Positions 11,155-22,156 of a stretch of 64,000 nt of DNA are shown here, piece by piece. The translations under genes were made by a program, and so were the position numbers. The stretch lies in NCBI RefSeq assembly GCF_032062135.1, contig NC_092861.1, forward strand, positions 135,113,248-135,177,247, read 5' to 3'. The notes beneath the pieces are model-generated. The model saw only the letters and a list, made by a program, of their open reading frames with translations. It searched no databases and was not told where the DNA came from. Within the stretch, counting starts at the first letter, position 1. Each line of letters starts with the position of its first letter. Source of the DNA: Pyxicephalus adspersus (taxonomy: Eukaryota > Chordata > Amphibia > Anura > Pyxicephalidae).

Positions 11155-11485
11155 AGCTGCGTACACACTTGCAATTTTTGTCATTGGAAAGGATCTTTCA
11201 CGATCCTTTCCAACGACAAGGGAGTGCACGATGCATGAAGGGTGCTGTACATACAGCACCGTTCATGCTCTATGGAGAGGGGAGGGGGAGAGCGACGGAG
11301 CGGCACCCTGCTGAGCGCTCTCCCCTTCCCTTTCATTAGGATGGGCTGTCGTCCATGGTCCCTGGATCCGGCAGGACGGTCGTCCGGACGATGGACGACA
11401 CCTACTGTACACACGGCAGATTTTCGCCCGATAATTGGCCGATGCCGATTATCGGGCGATAAAATTCTGACGTGTGTACGTAGCT
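11155..11485. mobile_element. Foldback MITE with TAA target site
   Basis: The terminal inverted repeats are AGCTGCGTACACAC (left) and AGCTACGTACACAC (right, reverse complement). They are flanked by TAA at 11152-11154 and 11486-11488. A TWA target duplication is typical of PIF/Harbinger, so that superfamily is my inference. Inside are two further inverted repeats: 'ttggaaaggatc' paired with 'gatcctttccaa' near 11184-11215, and 'cgcccgataat' paired with 'attatcgggcg' near 11426-11459. The middle is GC-rich. Short overlapping ORFs on both strands come from this symmetry. Confidence 0.8.
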
Positions 11486-11488
11486 TAA

Positions 11489-11925
11489 GTAAGTAAGATG
11501 AGGCCTTATGTTCAGCTTAAAGTGTATCTAGATCCTAGTATTAAGTTGCAGAATCTGCATTAAAGAAAACCAATGTAACCATCACTTAAATGGGCTGGTA
11601 AACTGTAATATATTACTTTTCTGATCTTGGGTTTCAATGAACTTTGAGAATCAAGAATATGATATCTTGCTGTAGACAACAACTCAATCTGTCTCAGGTT
11701 TCCATAAACCAATTCCACAGTCCTAAATTAAACCTGTTAGTGCATATGCCAAAGACACTTGAGAACTACAATGTATTGCAGGTGCACTTAGGTTCCTGAA
11801 TGTCCCCCAGATATTTTGAATAACATTCTAGGACCTTGTTTAAAACCACATTTACTAATCATAGTTTTTTTCATGCCACACCTACTTAATGTGCTTTACT
11901 GTGCACATCAACATAATCAATGGCC
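11489..11925. other. Intergenic DNA, nothing recognised
   Basis: No supported feature. Confidence 0.4.
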
Positions 11926-11949
11926 ATATTATTATTATTATTTTATTAT

Positions 11950-11987
<38 letters not shown>

Positions 11988-12060
11988 GTAGTAGTAGTAG
12001 TATTAATAATGTTAATATTAATATTATTATATTAATAATAAAAATATTAATAATTATCAG
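11926..12060. repeat. ATT/AAT/AGT trinucleotide microsatellite
   Basis: Mixed TTA, AAT and TAG triplet runs switch phase several times. It lies exactly at the 3' end of the minus-strand LINE copy that follows. This fits expansion of the LINE's own (AAT)n terminal repeat rather than an independent microsatellite. Confidence 0.9.
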
Positions 12061-12825
12061 TATTTATATAGTGCCAACATATTACACAGTGCTGTAAAAT
12101 AAATAGGGGTCGCAAATGACAGATGAATACAAACAGTTACACAGGAGGAGAGGACCCTGCCCCGAAGAGCTTACACTCTAGTAGGAGCGGGAAGTAACAC
12201 ACAATCGGAGGGGAGATATATAGGGGTGGGAAGTAGTGAGGGTTTCAAAAGACAGAAGAAGATGGGTAGGTAAGTTTGAAAAAATGGGTTTTGAATGCTT
12301 GTTTAACTGAGCAGAAAGTAGGAGCAAGCTGAATAGGACAAAGAAGATCATTCCAGAAAGATGGGGCAGCTCTAAAAAAGTCTTGAAGCCGTTGCGTGTG
12401 ATGAGTTTATGAGTGAAGTCAGTAGTAGGCAATTGGAGGAGCAGAGAGAGGAGCAGGGGGAGTATTTTTTTACCAGATCAGAAAGGTAAGTGGACAAGAA
12501 TTGTGGAGGGATTCAAAGGCAAAGCACAGGAGCTTTGGTGAAATGGAAGCCAATGAAAAGACCGACAAAGAGATTCAGCAGAAGAGGAGCAGTGGAAAGG
12601 ATGGATGAGTCTGGCTGCAGAATGCATGTTAGATTGTAGAAGAGAGAGTGGGGTTAGTGGAATACCAGAGAGAAAAATGTTACAGTAGTACAGACGAGAG
12701 ATAGGAAGAGCGTGTACAAGGAGTTTGGTGGTCTCTGGGGACAGGTAGGGGTGGATTTTGGGGATGTTGCACAGGTGAAAGTGACATACATTGACAGTGG
12801 CTCTGAGGGGCATACCAAAAGCTAG
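12061..12825 (-). pseudogene. CR1/L2-like LINE, 3' end with RT C-terminus
   Basis: Reading leftward, the minus strand codes the C-terminal end of a non-LTR reverse transcriptase. Recognisable pieces are CHFHLCNI, HPYLSPETTKLLVHAL, YCNIFLSGIP, AARLIHP and SFHWLPFH. This order is typical of the CR1/L2/Rex group downstream of the RT fingers and palm. It then runs into the 3' tail (gagctt, ggggcagggtcctctcc, gcgctata) and the AAT repeat. The frame is lost after SFHWLPFH by a deletion. Only the last ~0.75 kb of the element is present, the usual result of 5' truncation during target-primed insertion. The clade within CR1/L2/Rex is not resolved. Confidence 0.8.
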
Positions 12826-12831
12826 GCTCAA

Positions 12832-13222
12832 AGTAATATATACTTTTTTTTTTTACATTACAAAGCATACCATGACAGAATGTAGGAAACTAAAATACAA
12901 AGTAGGTTCCAGTTATCTTTGTAGACCAACAGCTTAGGTTTTGTTATCAATCTCTCCATGTTAGAAAAAAAAATTAAATAAACTTATATAAAGTAATATT
13001 GGATGCGAACTCTAACGGGAGAGCAAAAACAGTTGCCATTTATTTTGCCTCTTTTTCATTCCTTTTGTTACATTTTAGTGGTTGTGCCTTCGTCAACACC
13101 CGTTGAAGCCATTTCCTGTCTACATTCACCATGCCCATGATATATCTCAGGGAGGATTTCTTAACAGTGACAACAGTGGACTGAGTGAGGCTCCACAATG
13201 TAAGCTGGAAAATCCACTTACA
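12832..13222. other. Intergenic DNA, nothing recognised
   Basis: No supported feature. Confidence 0.4.
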
Positions 13223-13418
13223 GGTCCTGATTTATTAAAGCTCTCCAACACTGAAGAAGATAGACTATCATAGATGAACCACCAAACCTGCAATAGATTT
13301 GGTCCAAGATTTAAAACATTTACCATCCAATAGCAAATTACATTACTAATCATTCACCCAGGTTCACATATGATAGTGTAATTTTTCCAGTCTTGGAAAG
13401 CTTTAACAAATCAGGACC
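13223..13418. mobile_element. Foldback MITE, copy 2 (196 bp, diverged)
   Basis: The left end GGTCCTGATTTATTAAAGCT and the right end (reverse complement GGTCCTGATTTGTTAAAGCT) belong to the family at 5.8 and 18.7 kb. Internal markers 'accaaacctgcaatagattt' and 'cacccaggttcac' match their positions in the other copies. The flanks are ACA on the left and AAA on the right, so the 3-bp duplication is imperfect here. Confidence 0.78.
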
Positions 13419-14174
13419 AAAGTCCCCATTGCAAGGCTATGTGACAGGGTGACAACACAAGAGAACAATTAGGAGACAGGGACAGACCATTGACTTCCTA
13501 TTACAGAAGAAACCTTCAAAGAAAAAATAACAGGTAATATTCAAGAAAATACAGATTTTAAAATATTTAATAAGACATAAGATATAACATTAACACATAT
13601 TTATTAACTTGGTTAGTTTATATTTTAATTTAATGAGCTATAGACACTAATTATGACATAACCATGCTTATGACACCATTCGTCTCCAGGATTTGTTATT
13701 ACAATAATTACTAAATGCACATGTTTTTTTCCATTTTGACTATTTTATTTATTAGTTTTGATTCTTTGATGTGCCACACAAGATAAGATGGCTCCTACAG
13801 AGAAATGTATTGCAATACAGAAGGATGTGTAATAATACAATTATTTATGCTGGACAGCTTTCTCTTCTGTTCTCAGGAAAATCCTGTTTTGACTTGGGGT
13901 CCTGCCATTGTTTGATCTGCCTGTTCTTACATCACTGAAACTGGATAATTATTATTTGTTTTTCTTTTGTAGAGTTTTAGAAACTAGATACAATTATGAA
14001 CACAGTAAGAGCTGCTTTGTGTGAACATTTGTAAGGTTGGGGGTTGTGATTGAGTTTATACTGGGTTTAGGGGGAAAGGGGTTTTAGGCACCCTATCCAG
14101 GGTTACATTAATAACCCTGTTACTTATCACAGGCTCTCCTCTTTCAGGCTTAGACCAGCTTGCTTCACATCCTG
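13419..14174. other. Intergenic DNA, nothing recognised
   Basis: AT-rich, with no supported feature. Confidence 0.4.
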
Positions 14175-14385
14175 GGTGGACAGTAGTGAGGGACTGCGGA
14201 CACAACACAAGTTGTGTCCATACAGGGGACATGATCAGCGGGGTCCTGCGCTACTGTGCCCCCAGGATGTTTAGCAAGCAGGTCTGAGCCTGCGATAGGA
14301 GGGTGGGCAGGTTCTAGCATCATGACGTCACCCAGGGGAAGTTTCTTACCCTTTGAGTGACACACAGCTCCCCGAGCATGCGCGG
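14175..14385 (-). mobile_element. hAT-like element, partial copy
   Basis: The minus strand shows 'gcatgctcggggagc', 'gtgtcactcaaagggtaaga', 'gacgtcatgatgctagaacc' and 'tcgcaggctcagacc'. These occur in the same order as in the hAT-like copies at 8.8, 42.2 and 56.1 kb. The terminal CAG ends are not recognisable, so this copy is truncated. An internal foldback 'acacaac...gttgtgt' is seen near 14200-14218. Confidence 0.65.
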
Positions 14386-14974
14386 GATTTAATTATGAAT
14401 GTAGTAGTATGTGAGGTCTGAAAGGTTGGGGTCCACTGGGCTATACCATGCAGCAAGGGGCATGGTGTCAGGAAGACCTGGAAATGCCATAGTGCTGTAA
14501 GAGAACAAAGATTGGGATCACTACCAATCCCACAAATAAGTATAGGTAACCTGATTTATAAAGCTTTGCTTTATATGTAACAGATTTGTTCTTAGGTTTA
14601 AGGTTATTTTTCAAGTGCTAGCAGGAATCGGTGTACATTCAGTGCATGATTTGGCATCAGGATGAATTAACTACTGTGGGCAGGCATAAGCATTATGTCA
14701 GCCACCCAACCCAGATGACTGAACTGGTTAGGGAGCTTATAAATATCACATCTTCGAACCAAAGGTAAGTTTAGCTTATCCAAAATTCTCTTTCAAAACT
14801 TTATTCTCTAAAAACATAGAGCTAATTTCATGCTCAAACACCATTTCTGCATATACACCTCATCTGGTGAAGAAAGCTTCTCTGCACCAAAAGCATACAG
14901 GTTCTGCAATGAAGGTGGACAATACTTATATCTACCAACAAGAACACATGGATCCTGACCCTCCCCTCATGCAC
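14386..14974. other. Intergenic DNA, nothing recognised
   Basis: No supported feature. Confidence 0.4.
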
Positions 14975-15800
14975 GTTGTCTTGGTGTCACCTTTGATTCT
15001 GCCCTCTCATTTACCCCCCATATTCAGAACATTTCCAAGTCCTGTCACTTTCACCTACGCAACATCTCCAAAATCCTCCCCTACCTGTCCCCTGAGACGA
15101 CCAAACTCCTTGTACACGCTCTTTTGTGTCGTCTGGACTACTGTAACCTCCTCCTCTCTGGTATTCCACTAATCTGACTCTCTCCTCTACAATCTATCAT
15201 GAATGCTGCAGTCAGACTCATCCACCCTTCCCACCGCTCCTCTTCTGCTGCCTCTCTTTGCAGATCTCTTCATTGGCTTCCATTTCACCTTAGAATCAGA
15301 TTTAAGCTCCTGTGCTTTGCCTTCAAATCCCTACACAGTTATTCTCCCACTTACATTTCTGACCTGGTAAAAAAATACTCTCCCAGCAGCTCTCTCGGCT
15401 CCTCCAATGACCTAGTAATGACTTCCACACTCATAACCTCATCACACGCACGGTTACAAGACTTCTCTAGAGTTGCCCCCACTCTCTCGAAAGGGTCTTC
15501 CTCATCCTATTCGGCTTGCTCCTACTTTCTGCTAATTTAAAAGAGCGCTCAAAACCCATTTTTTCAAACTTTCCTAATTGTCTTCTTCTGTCTTTTGAAA
15601 CCATCACTACTTCCCACTACTACAAATCTCCAATTCTATTGCGTGTAAATTCCCCCACCTACTAGATTGTAAGCTCTTCGGGGCAGGGTCCTCTCCTTCT
15701 GTATCACTGTTTGTATTAGTCTGTCATTTGCAACCCCTATTTAATGTACAGCGCTGCATAATATGTTGGCGCTATATAAATCCTGTTTAATAATAATAAT
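14975..15800 (+). pseudogene. CR1/L2-like LINE, 3' end with RT C-terminus and tail
   Basis: The plus strand encodes the C-terminus of a non-LTR reverse transcriptase. Readable blocks are HPSHRSSSAASLCRSLHWLP, RIRFKLLCFAFKSLHSYSP and TYISDLV, with the preceding block (LSPETTKLL-type, LLCRLDYCNLLLSGIP-type) shifted into another frame by indels. A stop and frameshifts separate the pieces at about 15175 and 15500. After the coding end comes the conserved tail: 'gtaagctcttcggggcaggg', 'cagcgctgcataatatgttg', 'gcgctatataaatcctg', then (AAT)n to 15800. The 5' part is missing. It is a second copy of the element at 12.1-12.8 kb, in the opposite orientation. Confidence 0.85.
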
Positions 15801-18676
15801 CCAGGACATAGGTGTCAACATGTCATCATTGAGTATGTGCCCAGTGTCTTAAATGTAGTGAGAACTCTTGCAGAGCTTGTCACTGTGACCATCAGAGTAA
15901 CTTGCAGTATGTCTGTACTGCTGGATGGCATATTGATGCCGCCTGCATGGGTTCCATAATGTCACTCAACAGAGACCCTGAAATGAGGAGGCAGAGAATA
16001 TTTGTTCAACCTTTAATTTTACCTGGAAATTCAGTAAATAAGATATTTTCCATCTATGGGTGGCTACGTTCTCCCCTCCACCGTATCTGTGGAAGGAGTC
16101 ATAGTTGCTACCAGTCCAGACTTTAAACATGTCTGTCTTGTGTCATCTCTGTCACATAAGAGGTGATAGAATTAATAGTTTACACAAGAGAGATTTGTTT
16201 TTTTGTACTTTCTGTTTAGCTCCCAGGAAGTTACAAGTACACTGTGTTTCCCGCAAGATCAACAGCTATTACATTGTGAAAAAGTTCTTGGGAACAAATA
16301 ACATTAATACAGACATCATGTCTAAGCACTGGTAGCTGCATTTATTTTATCTTTTCTTCTTGATTTTTCCTGGAAGAGGACACTTACCCCCAGCATTCAA
16401 GACTCTTACTACCAGTATGGAGTAGTCTCCACTTGTTTTAATGAATTCTTCTTTTAGGGAGGTTAAGATAAAGTATACACCTCAATGTCCATATGTGTAT
16501 GCAGAAACACACCTGTTTTTTATTACTACACAGTATTGAAACAGTGCCATCATATTACGCAGCGCTTTACAAGGGTTTCATTTTTTGGAAGGTTTATGTC
16601 TTTCTGTAAAACTATTACCTTTGACATTGTAATTAGGGAATATTTTATAGGGCCAAGGACTCCAGCATATGTGTGCAGTGTGGGAAGAGTCAGGAAGAAT
16701 CCTACATATTCATTACCTTTCCAAGGTAACCTTGCAACCTTACCCATAAAGGCATAGAAAAATCAAGAATTATATATTCTTAACTGCAGTGTGATTACTT
16801 TCTATTACGTATGTTTTAATAAAAGTTTGAAAGTTTGACTACTCCAAAAAAGCACAACCTCCTTGCAACACATCCTGTTCTAGGAGAGCCACTTGGCTAC
16901 TGGCATCACCTCTAAGATGGTGGCATCCAGCAGTAGTCTCATGGCTTTTAGATGTCCAGGGTGGGATTTAACACATATGTAACAGGTATAAAACATGTTA
17001 AATGCCTATATATTCTTATCAGCAAAATTGTGACCATTGGTTGGACAGGCATATTAAAAACACATAATATGAAATATCTGTATTGAAATATGTAATTGTA
17101 TTGTATTGTATCTGTAATATCTGTATGAAATATGTAATCTGTACAAATAGTGAACATTGGTCCATTCATTGAATAGGATGTATAGCAAAGCATGTGTAGG
17201 TGCAATGGAGGATGGTGCAGAAGTTGGTTTATTGGCATCAGAGTAAAAGTGCATGCTGGCTGTGGGTACAAAAGGGTATGACATTGTTGGTGGTAGTAGA
17301 GGCAGATGAAGGGTGCATTGGTAGAGTGCTGGTGAATGTAGAAGTGTGCATCAGGTCATTGGAGGCAAATTCAGAAGTAAGTCCTGGTGTAGTGTTGATA
17401 GGTGCAGAATTGTCTTTTAATGCAGTTAATCGCTCGTAAGTGCAGTGTTGTTACATGTAAACTGTGTTTTGGTCCTGTGGGTGTTGCAGAAGGCCAAGTG
17501 TATGCAGCGCACAGCTGGTGCACAAAACAATGGGGACACAGGACTAACATGAGAGGGCATAAGGAAATCAATGCCCATGCAGTGTATCAACCCTTTTTTG
17601 GGGTGAACTGGCTGCCGTGAAGCCTTGTTGGGTTATGGAGATGTGAAGGGATGCCTGGGATGTCCGAATATGCAGGGGGTAAATTTTGATCAGGTGGCCT
17701 TCATTATGATGAAATCCTAGTGCTTTTAGAAGTCCAACTTCAGCATCTTATTTATACTTAAAGTTAAATATTTTATTGAATTATGCTACCACTAGTTAAC
17801 CGCCTAACCTGTTCAACCTACTAGAATATTTAGGTAAAACTAAAACTTAACTTTACTTCTTATAATACTATGGTATTAAAAGTTATTTGTGATGTGAATA
17901 GTCTGGCAACAGGGTCTCTTTAATCTTCTCCCAAAATTAGGCTTCATCCAAGGACATCCACTATAAGCATGCAAAAAAGAAACCCTATTTTGACAAATTA
18001 TTGAAGATAAATTCAGGTTAAAGCCATATCATTTGTAAGTTTAAACCATTTCTTAAGTATGCTGCTCACCCTTCAAAAACACATTTTTTTTTTGGTATAC
18101 TGGATACTAAAAAATACCCAGCACTGCAATGAGGAAAGAAAAGACTAAACAAACAAACATCCTATAATTAGCATTATCAGATCACACATTGCTTAAAAAT
18201 GTTCATTTGTTTCAGGATTATAAGGGACAGTTGTATTAATCTATCCATTGCAAACTATCGCCACCACCAGGCTTTTTCCATACTGCAATTCATCAAACTT
18301 TATTTTACAATTGCTCTAGTTTTAATATAACAAATAGTTAGATTTATGAAAAGAAATTGTAATTTGCCTGGAATTTATTGCGGACATAAACTCAGAAAAA
18401 CCCCAATAAGCTTTGTCGTAGACTTTTTTTAGCTTAAAATGGGTTCTGCTTTCCTATAGGTCTGGAGGGATGCAAAACCAACTTGCAGGCAAGTTCAACT
18501 TCAAGTAGAATGCACTTGTCAGTGAGTTATGAAGGATTTAAAAGCATCACAAACTGATGTCAAACCGATGCAATGGACACAAGCCCAAAACTTGTTGAAA
18601 TAGGACCTTAATATGAACCTGTTCTCCATTTTACATTTTTTAAGTGAAATGCGGCTAGGAGCTCAGGCCACACAAT
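15801..18676. other. Intergenic DNA with a small tail remnant
   Basis: No gene is visible. At about 16530-16572, 'acagtgccatcatattacgc' followed by 'agcgctttacaa' is a minus-strand fragment of the LINE/SINE tail. Around 17065-17140 there is a degenerate local repeat of 'gaaatat(c/g)t(g/a)at' units. All ORFs (up to 107 codons) lack recognisable domains. Confidence 0.4.
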
Positions 18677-18900
18677 GGGGCTGATTTATTAAAGCTCTCC
18701 AAGGCTGGAGAGAATACACTTTCATCAGTGAAGCTGGGTGAATCAGCAAACCTGGAATGGATTTATTCAATGTCATTTGCTATTTGTTAGCAAATGCTTT
18801 GAATCCTGGATCAGATCCATCCCTGGTTTGTTGGATCACCCAGCTTCACAGGTGAAAGTGTATTCTCTCCAGCCTTAGAGAGCTTTAATAAATCAGGGCC
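18677..18900. mobile_element. 224-bp foldback MITE, copy 3
   Basis: The left end GGGGCTGATTTATTAAAGCT and the right end (reverse complement GGCCCTGATTTATTAAAGCT) pair almost perfectly. Pairing continues through 'ggctggagagaatacacttt' on both arms. It is flanked by AAT at 18674-18676 and 18901-18903. It is the best preserved copy of the family and has the same length as the copy at 5767-5990. It is non-coding. Confidence 0.88.
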
Positions 18901-18903
18901 AAT

Positions 18904-19106
18904 GGGTCTAATTTATTAAAGCTCAGTGAAGCAGTGAAGCTTGGTGATCTAGCGAACCTGGGTTGGATTTCTTAAAGGTAGATTGCTATTTGTTGGCAAA
19001 TGTTTTTAATCCTGGACCAGATCCATTTCAGGTTTGTTGGATCACCCAGCTTCACTAATGAAAATGTATCCTCTCCAGCCTATGAGAGTTGTAATAAATC
19101 AGGTCC
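18904..19106. mobile_element. Foldback MITE, copy 4 (203 bp), abutting copy 3
   Basis: The left end is GGGTCTAATTTATTAAAGCT and the reverse complement of the right end is GGACCTGATTTATTACAACT. It lies only 3 bp (AAT, 18901-18903) after the previous copy and is itself followed by AAT (19107-19109). The arrangement AAT-element-AAT-element-AAT suggests insertion of one copy into the target duplication of the other, or a duplication. About 20 bp of the left arm are deleted relative to copy 3. Confidence 0.85.
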
Positions 19107-19109
19107 AAT

Positions 19110-19536
19110 GTCTGCAGTTAAAAACGTTACGTAGAAATGCTCCTGTTATGCTCCGATTTGGATTCACTTTGATACTGGGGCTTGGCATGTCCAGACTCCA
19201 TTGCTAAGAAAAGTTTACTCCTATTCCAGTGGCCAGTTGTGGCATTGTCATTGGCAGCTGGCAAAGCTTACTTATCACATCAAGGAAAGAAAAATGTAGA
19301 TAGAAAACGCATTATAAATGCTTTTTTTAAGGTAAAAAATCTTTTATTAGACAGGATTGTTGCTTTAAGTGTTCATTTACAACAGTGGGTTGTAATTAGT
19401 GTTATAAAGGTTAAATGGTAATAAACCAAGCTTGGTTTACGGCAATGGCACCCAACACATCTTCAGGGACCACAGCTCTAAACAGATGATAAACATTGTG
19501 GTGTTTTGTGTTCAAAAAAACTAACCTAAAACAGAA
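19110..19536. other. Intergenic DNA, nothing recognised
   Basis: No supported feature. Confidence 0.4.
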
Positions 19537-19867
19537 ACATGGAGGCTTAGTGGTCAGCACTCTCGCCTTTGCAGCACTAGATTCCAGATTCGAATCTCGT
19601 CCGGGACACTATCTGCATGGAGTTTGCAGGTTCTCCCCGTGTTTGTGTGGATTTACCCCAGTTTCCTCCCACAATCCAAAAATATGCAGTTGGGTTTATT
19701 GGCTTCTCCCCAAAATTGACCTTAGACTGTGTTAATGACATATGACTATATTAACAACATTAGATTGTGAGCCCCTTTGAGGGACAGCTAGTGGTATAAC
19801 TTTGGACTTTGTACAACTTTTCATAATATGGTGGTGCTATATAAATACTGTGCAATGATAATAATAG
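19537..19867 (+). mobile_element. tRNA-derived SINE with LINE-type tail
   Basis: The head carries RNA polymerase III internal promoter boxes: an A-box-like AGGCTTAGTGG at 19543-19553 and a B-box GATTCGAATCT at 19587-19597. Their spacing is what a tRNA-derived head would have. The body contains 'tttcctcccacaatccaaaa'. The tail has 'gattgtgagcccctttgagg', 'ggactttgtaca' and 'gtggtgctatataaatactg', and ends in an ATAATAATA run. The tail is homologous to that of the CR1/L2-like LINE at 15.7-15.8 kb, so this SINE was probably mobilised by that LINE's machinery. The short ORF across it is incidental. Confidence 0.85.
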
Positions 19868-20541
19868 GTACTCACTGGTATGTTGGGGCACATTCAAAAT
19901 AATTGCAACATTCTTTTCCTGGAACACTGCATTATTGCAATGGAAGGTGGTACAAATATATCTTCCAATGCTATTATTGAATCACATTTCTTCAATAAAT
20001 TCTGTTAGTATTCCTTCCATCTAATCTGATTTTTACTTTCTGCATTACTAATTTTACCCAGCAGGATGCACTTTTTATAGTACGGGCCCAGTTCCCCTTT
20101 ACTATCAGCTTTTTTTTTGTAATATTACCAGCTGTGATAAGCAATATAGCACTTTTACTAGAGATAAAATGGCACTTTTTTTCTATATGAAAAGTTGTGT
20201 TTTAGATTTAGTGGCACTTTAATATCCGGATTCCGCAGAGCATTGCTTTACTAAATGGAATCAGTAAGCTAAGGCCTTCATATATTTCAGCTGCATAGTA
20301 GTGGCATTGTTAATAAGCATATATTCAAGCTGCTCTATTTTGTACAGAGCTAAAATAGAATGGATTTCTGATTTATATATTCCTGCCTGCTTTGCATATA
20401 ATAATACACTGGCGTAAAAGCTGGACTGGAGCGATATTTTATTCGGAGGAAAACAACCACAGATTAAGACTTGGTGATTTGTACAATAAATTCCACTATG
20501 ATACTGATTACTCTAAAGGTAAACGCTGCCTGAGGTGTGAA
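19868..20541. other. Intergenic DNA up to the assembly gap
   Basis: No repeat or gene is recognised. The last ~160 bp before the gap look single-copy. Confidence 0.4.
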
Positions 20542-21452
20542 NNNNNNNNNNNNNNNNNNNNNNNNNNNNNNNNNNNNNNNNNNNNNNNNNNNNNNNNNNN
20601 NNNNNNNNNNNNNNNNNNNNNNNNNNNNNNNNNNNNNNNNNNNNNNNNNNNNNNNNNNNNNNNNNNNNNNNNNNNNNNNNNNNNNNNNNNNNNNNNNNNN
20701 NNNNNNNNNNNNNNNNNNNNNNNNNNNNNNNNNNNNNNNNNNNNNNNNNNNNNNNNNNNNNNNNNNNNNNNNNNNNNNNNNNNNNNNNNNNNNNNNNNNN
20801 NNNNNNNNNNNNNNNNNNNNNNNNNNNNNNNNNNNNNNNNNNNNNNNNNNNNNNNNNNNNNNNNNNNNNNNNNNNNNNNNNNNNNNNNNNNNNNNNNNNN
20901 NNNNNNNNNNNNNNNNNNNNNNNNNNNNNNNNNNNNNNNNNNNNNNNNNNNNNNNNNNNNNNNNNNNNNNNNNNNNNNNNNNNNNNNNNNNNNNNNNNNN
21001 NNNNNNNNNNNNNNNNNNNNNNNNNNNNNNNNNNNNNNNNNNNNNNNNNNNNNNNNNNNNNNNNNNNNNNNNNNNNNNNNNNNNNNNNNNNNNNNNNNNN
21101 NNNNNNNNNNNNNNNNNNNNNNNNNNNNNNNNNNNNNNNNNNNNNNNNNNNNNNNNNNNNNNNNNNNNNNNNNNNNNNNNNNNNNNNNNNNNNNNNNNNN
21201 NNNNNNNNNNNNNNNNNNNNNNNNNNNNNNNNNNNNNNNNNNNNNNNNNNNNNNNNNNNNNNNNNNNNNNNNNNNNNNNNNNNNNNNNNNNNNNNNNNNN
21301 NNNNNNNNNNNNNNNNNNNNNNNNNNNNNNNNNNNNNNNNNNNNNNNNNNNNNNNNNNNNNNNNNNNNNNNNNNNNNNNNNNNNNNNNNNNNNNNNNNNN
21401 NNNNNNNNNNNNNNNNNNNNNNNNNNNNNNNNNNNNNNNNNNNNNNNNNNNN
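20542..21452. other. Assembly gap (N run)
   Basis: 911 undetermined bases. Long ORFs that appear to cross it are artefacts of the Ns. Confidence 0.99.
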
Positions 21453-21744
21453 ATGGTGCTGAGAAGGGAGGAGGAGGAGATGTTACGTAATTCACAGAGA
21501 GTTATAGCACGGGTTTTTCACTGAATGGTAGCTACTGACGCTCGTGGGGAGGCGTGGCTTTGTCTGGCGAGATGTAAATAAGGGTAGCGCGTGGTGTTGT
21601 GACTCATTTTTACCCATACAGGTTCTAGAAAAAAGGATGTATACCAAGCAAACGTTGTATACCAAGCAAAAGTTTTTTTTTCCCAAACAGGACTTATACC
21701 AAGTTGGACTTAATCCAAAGCAGACCTGTACTGAGGTACCACTG
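21453..21744 (-). mobile_element. Tigger-like (Tc1/mariner) element end beside the gap
   Basis: The right end, read on the minus strand, starts CAGTGGTACCTCAGTACAGG and continues with 'ggattaagtccaacttggta' and 'ttgcttggtata'. CAGTGGTACCTCGG-type ends followed by several 'tata/cttgg' sub-repeats are typical of pogo/Tigger-type nonautonomous elements. The other end must lie in or beyond the N run, so length and target site cannot be checked. A TA duplication is not intact at the visible end. Confidence 0.6.
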
Positions 21745-22156
21745 TTTTTGCCTATACATCAATTATTCATGTACTTTATTGATTCACTTTGATGATTTGA
21801 GTTTTTGAAATACACTAATCTGTTTGCCACAAAGCCCTCTTTATGTCTTTTCATTGTTTATATCCTAATCGTATGGGGCTAGCATCATACATAAATAAGC
21901 TTTATCTTATCAAAAGAGTGATCCTTACATGTGATTGGGTATTTGGAAAGTGATTTGGAAACTATCACCACATTCATTAAGCTAATTGAAATATCAATTG
22001 CAAAGTGATAATACATCATGGTAAGTGAACAGTCCAAATCCTGTTAGTAAATCCCATAATGCCACTGCATGGAGGAGACTTGTATGGAGTTTCATGGGGA
22101 AGGAAAGCATATTTTGAATATTTTATTGATTTAGGAATATGTAAATATATAATATA
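21745..22156. other. Intergenic DNA, nothing recognised
   Basis: No supported feature. Confidence 0.4.

Noticed and set aside
19541..19612. tRNA gene
   Set aside because: The A and B boxes are present, but the sequence cannot be folded into an intact cloverleaf and continues into a SINE body and tail.
20392..21495. Three long ORFs of 317-356 codons
   Set aside because: They consist almost wholly of the N run and contain no real coding information.
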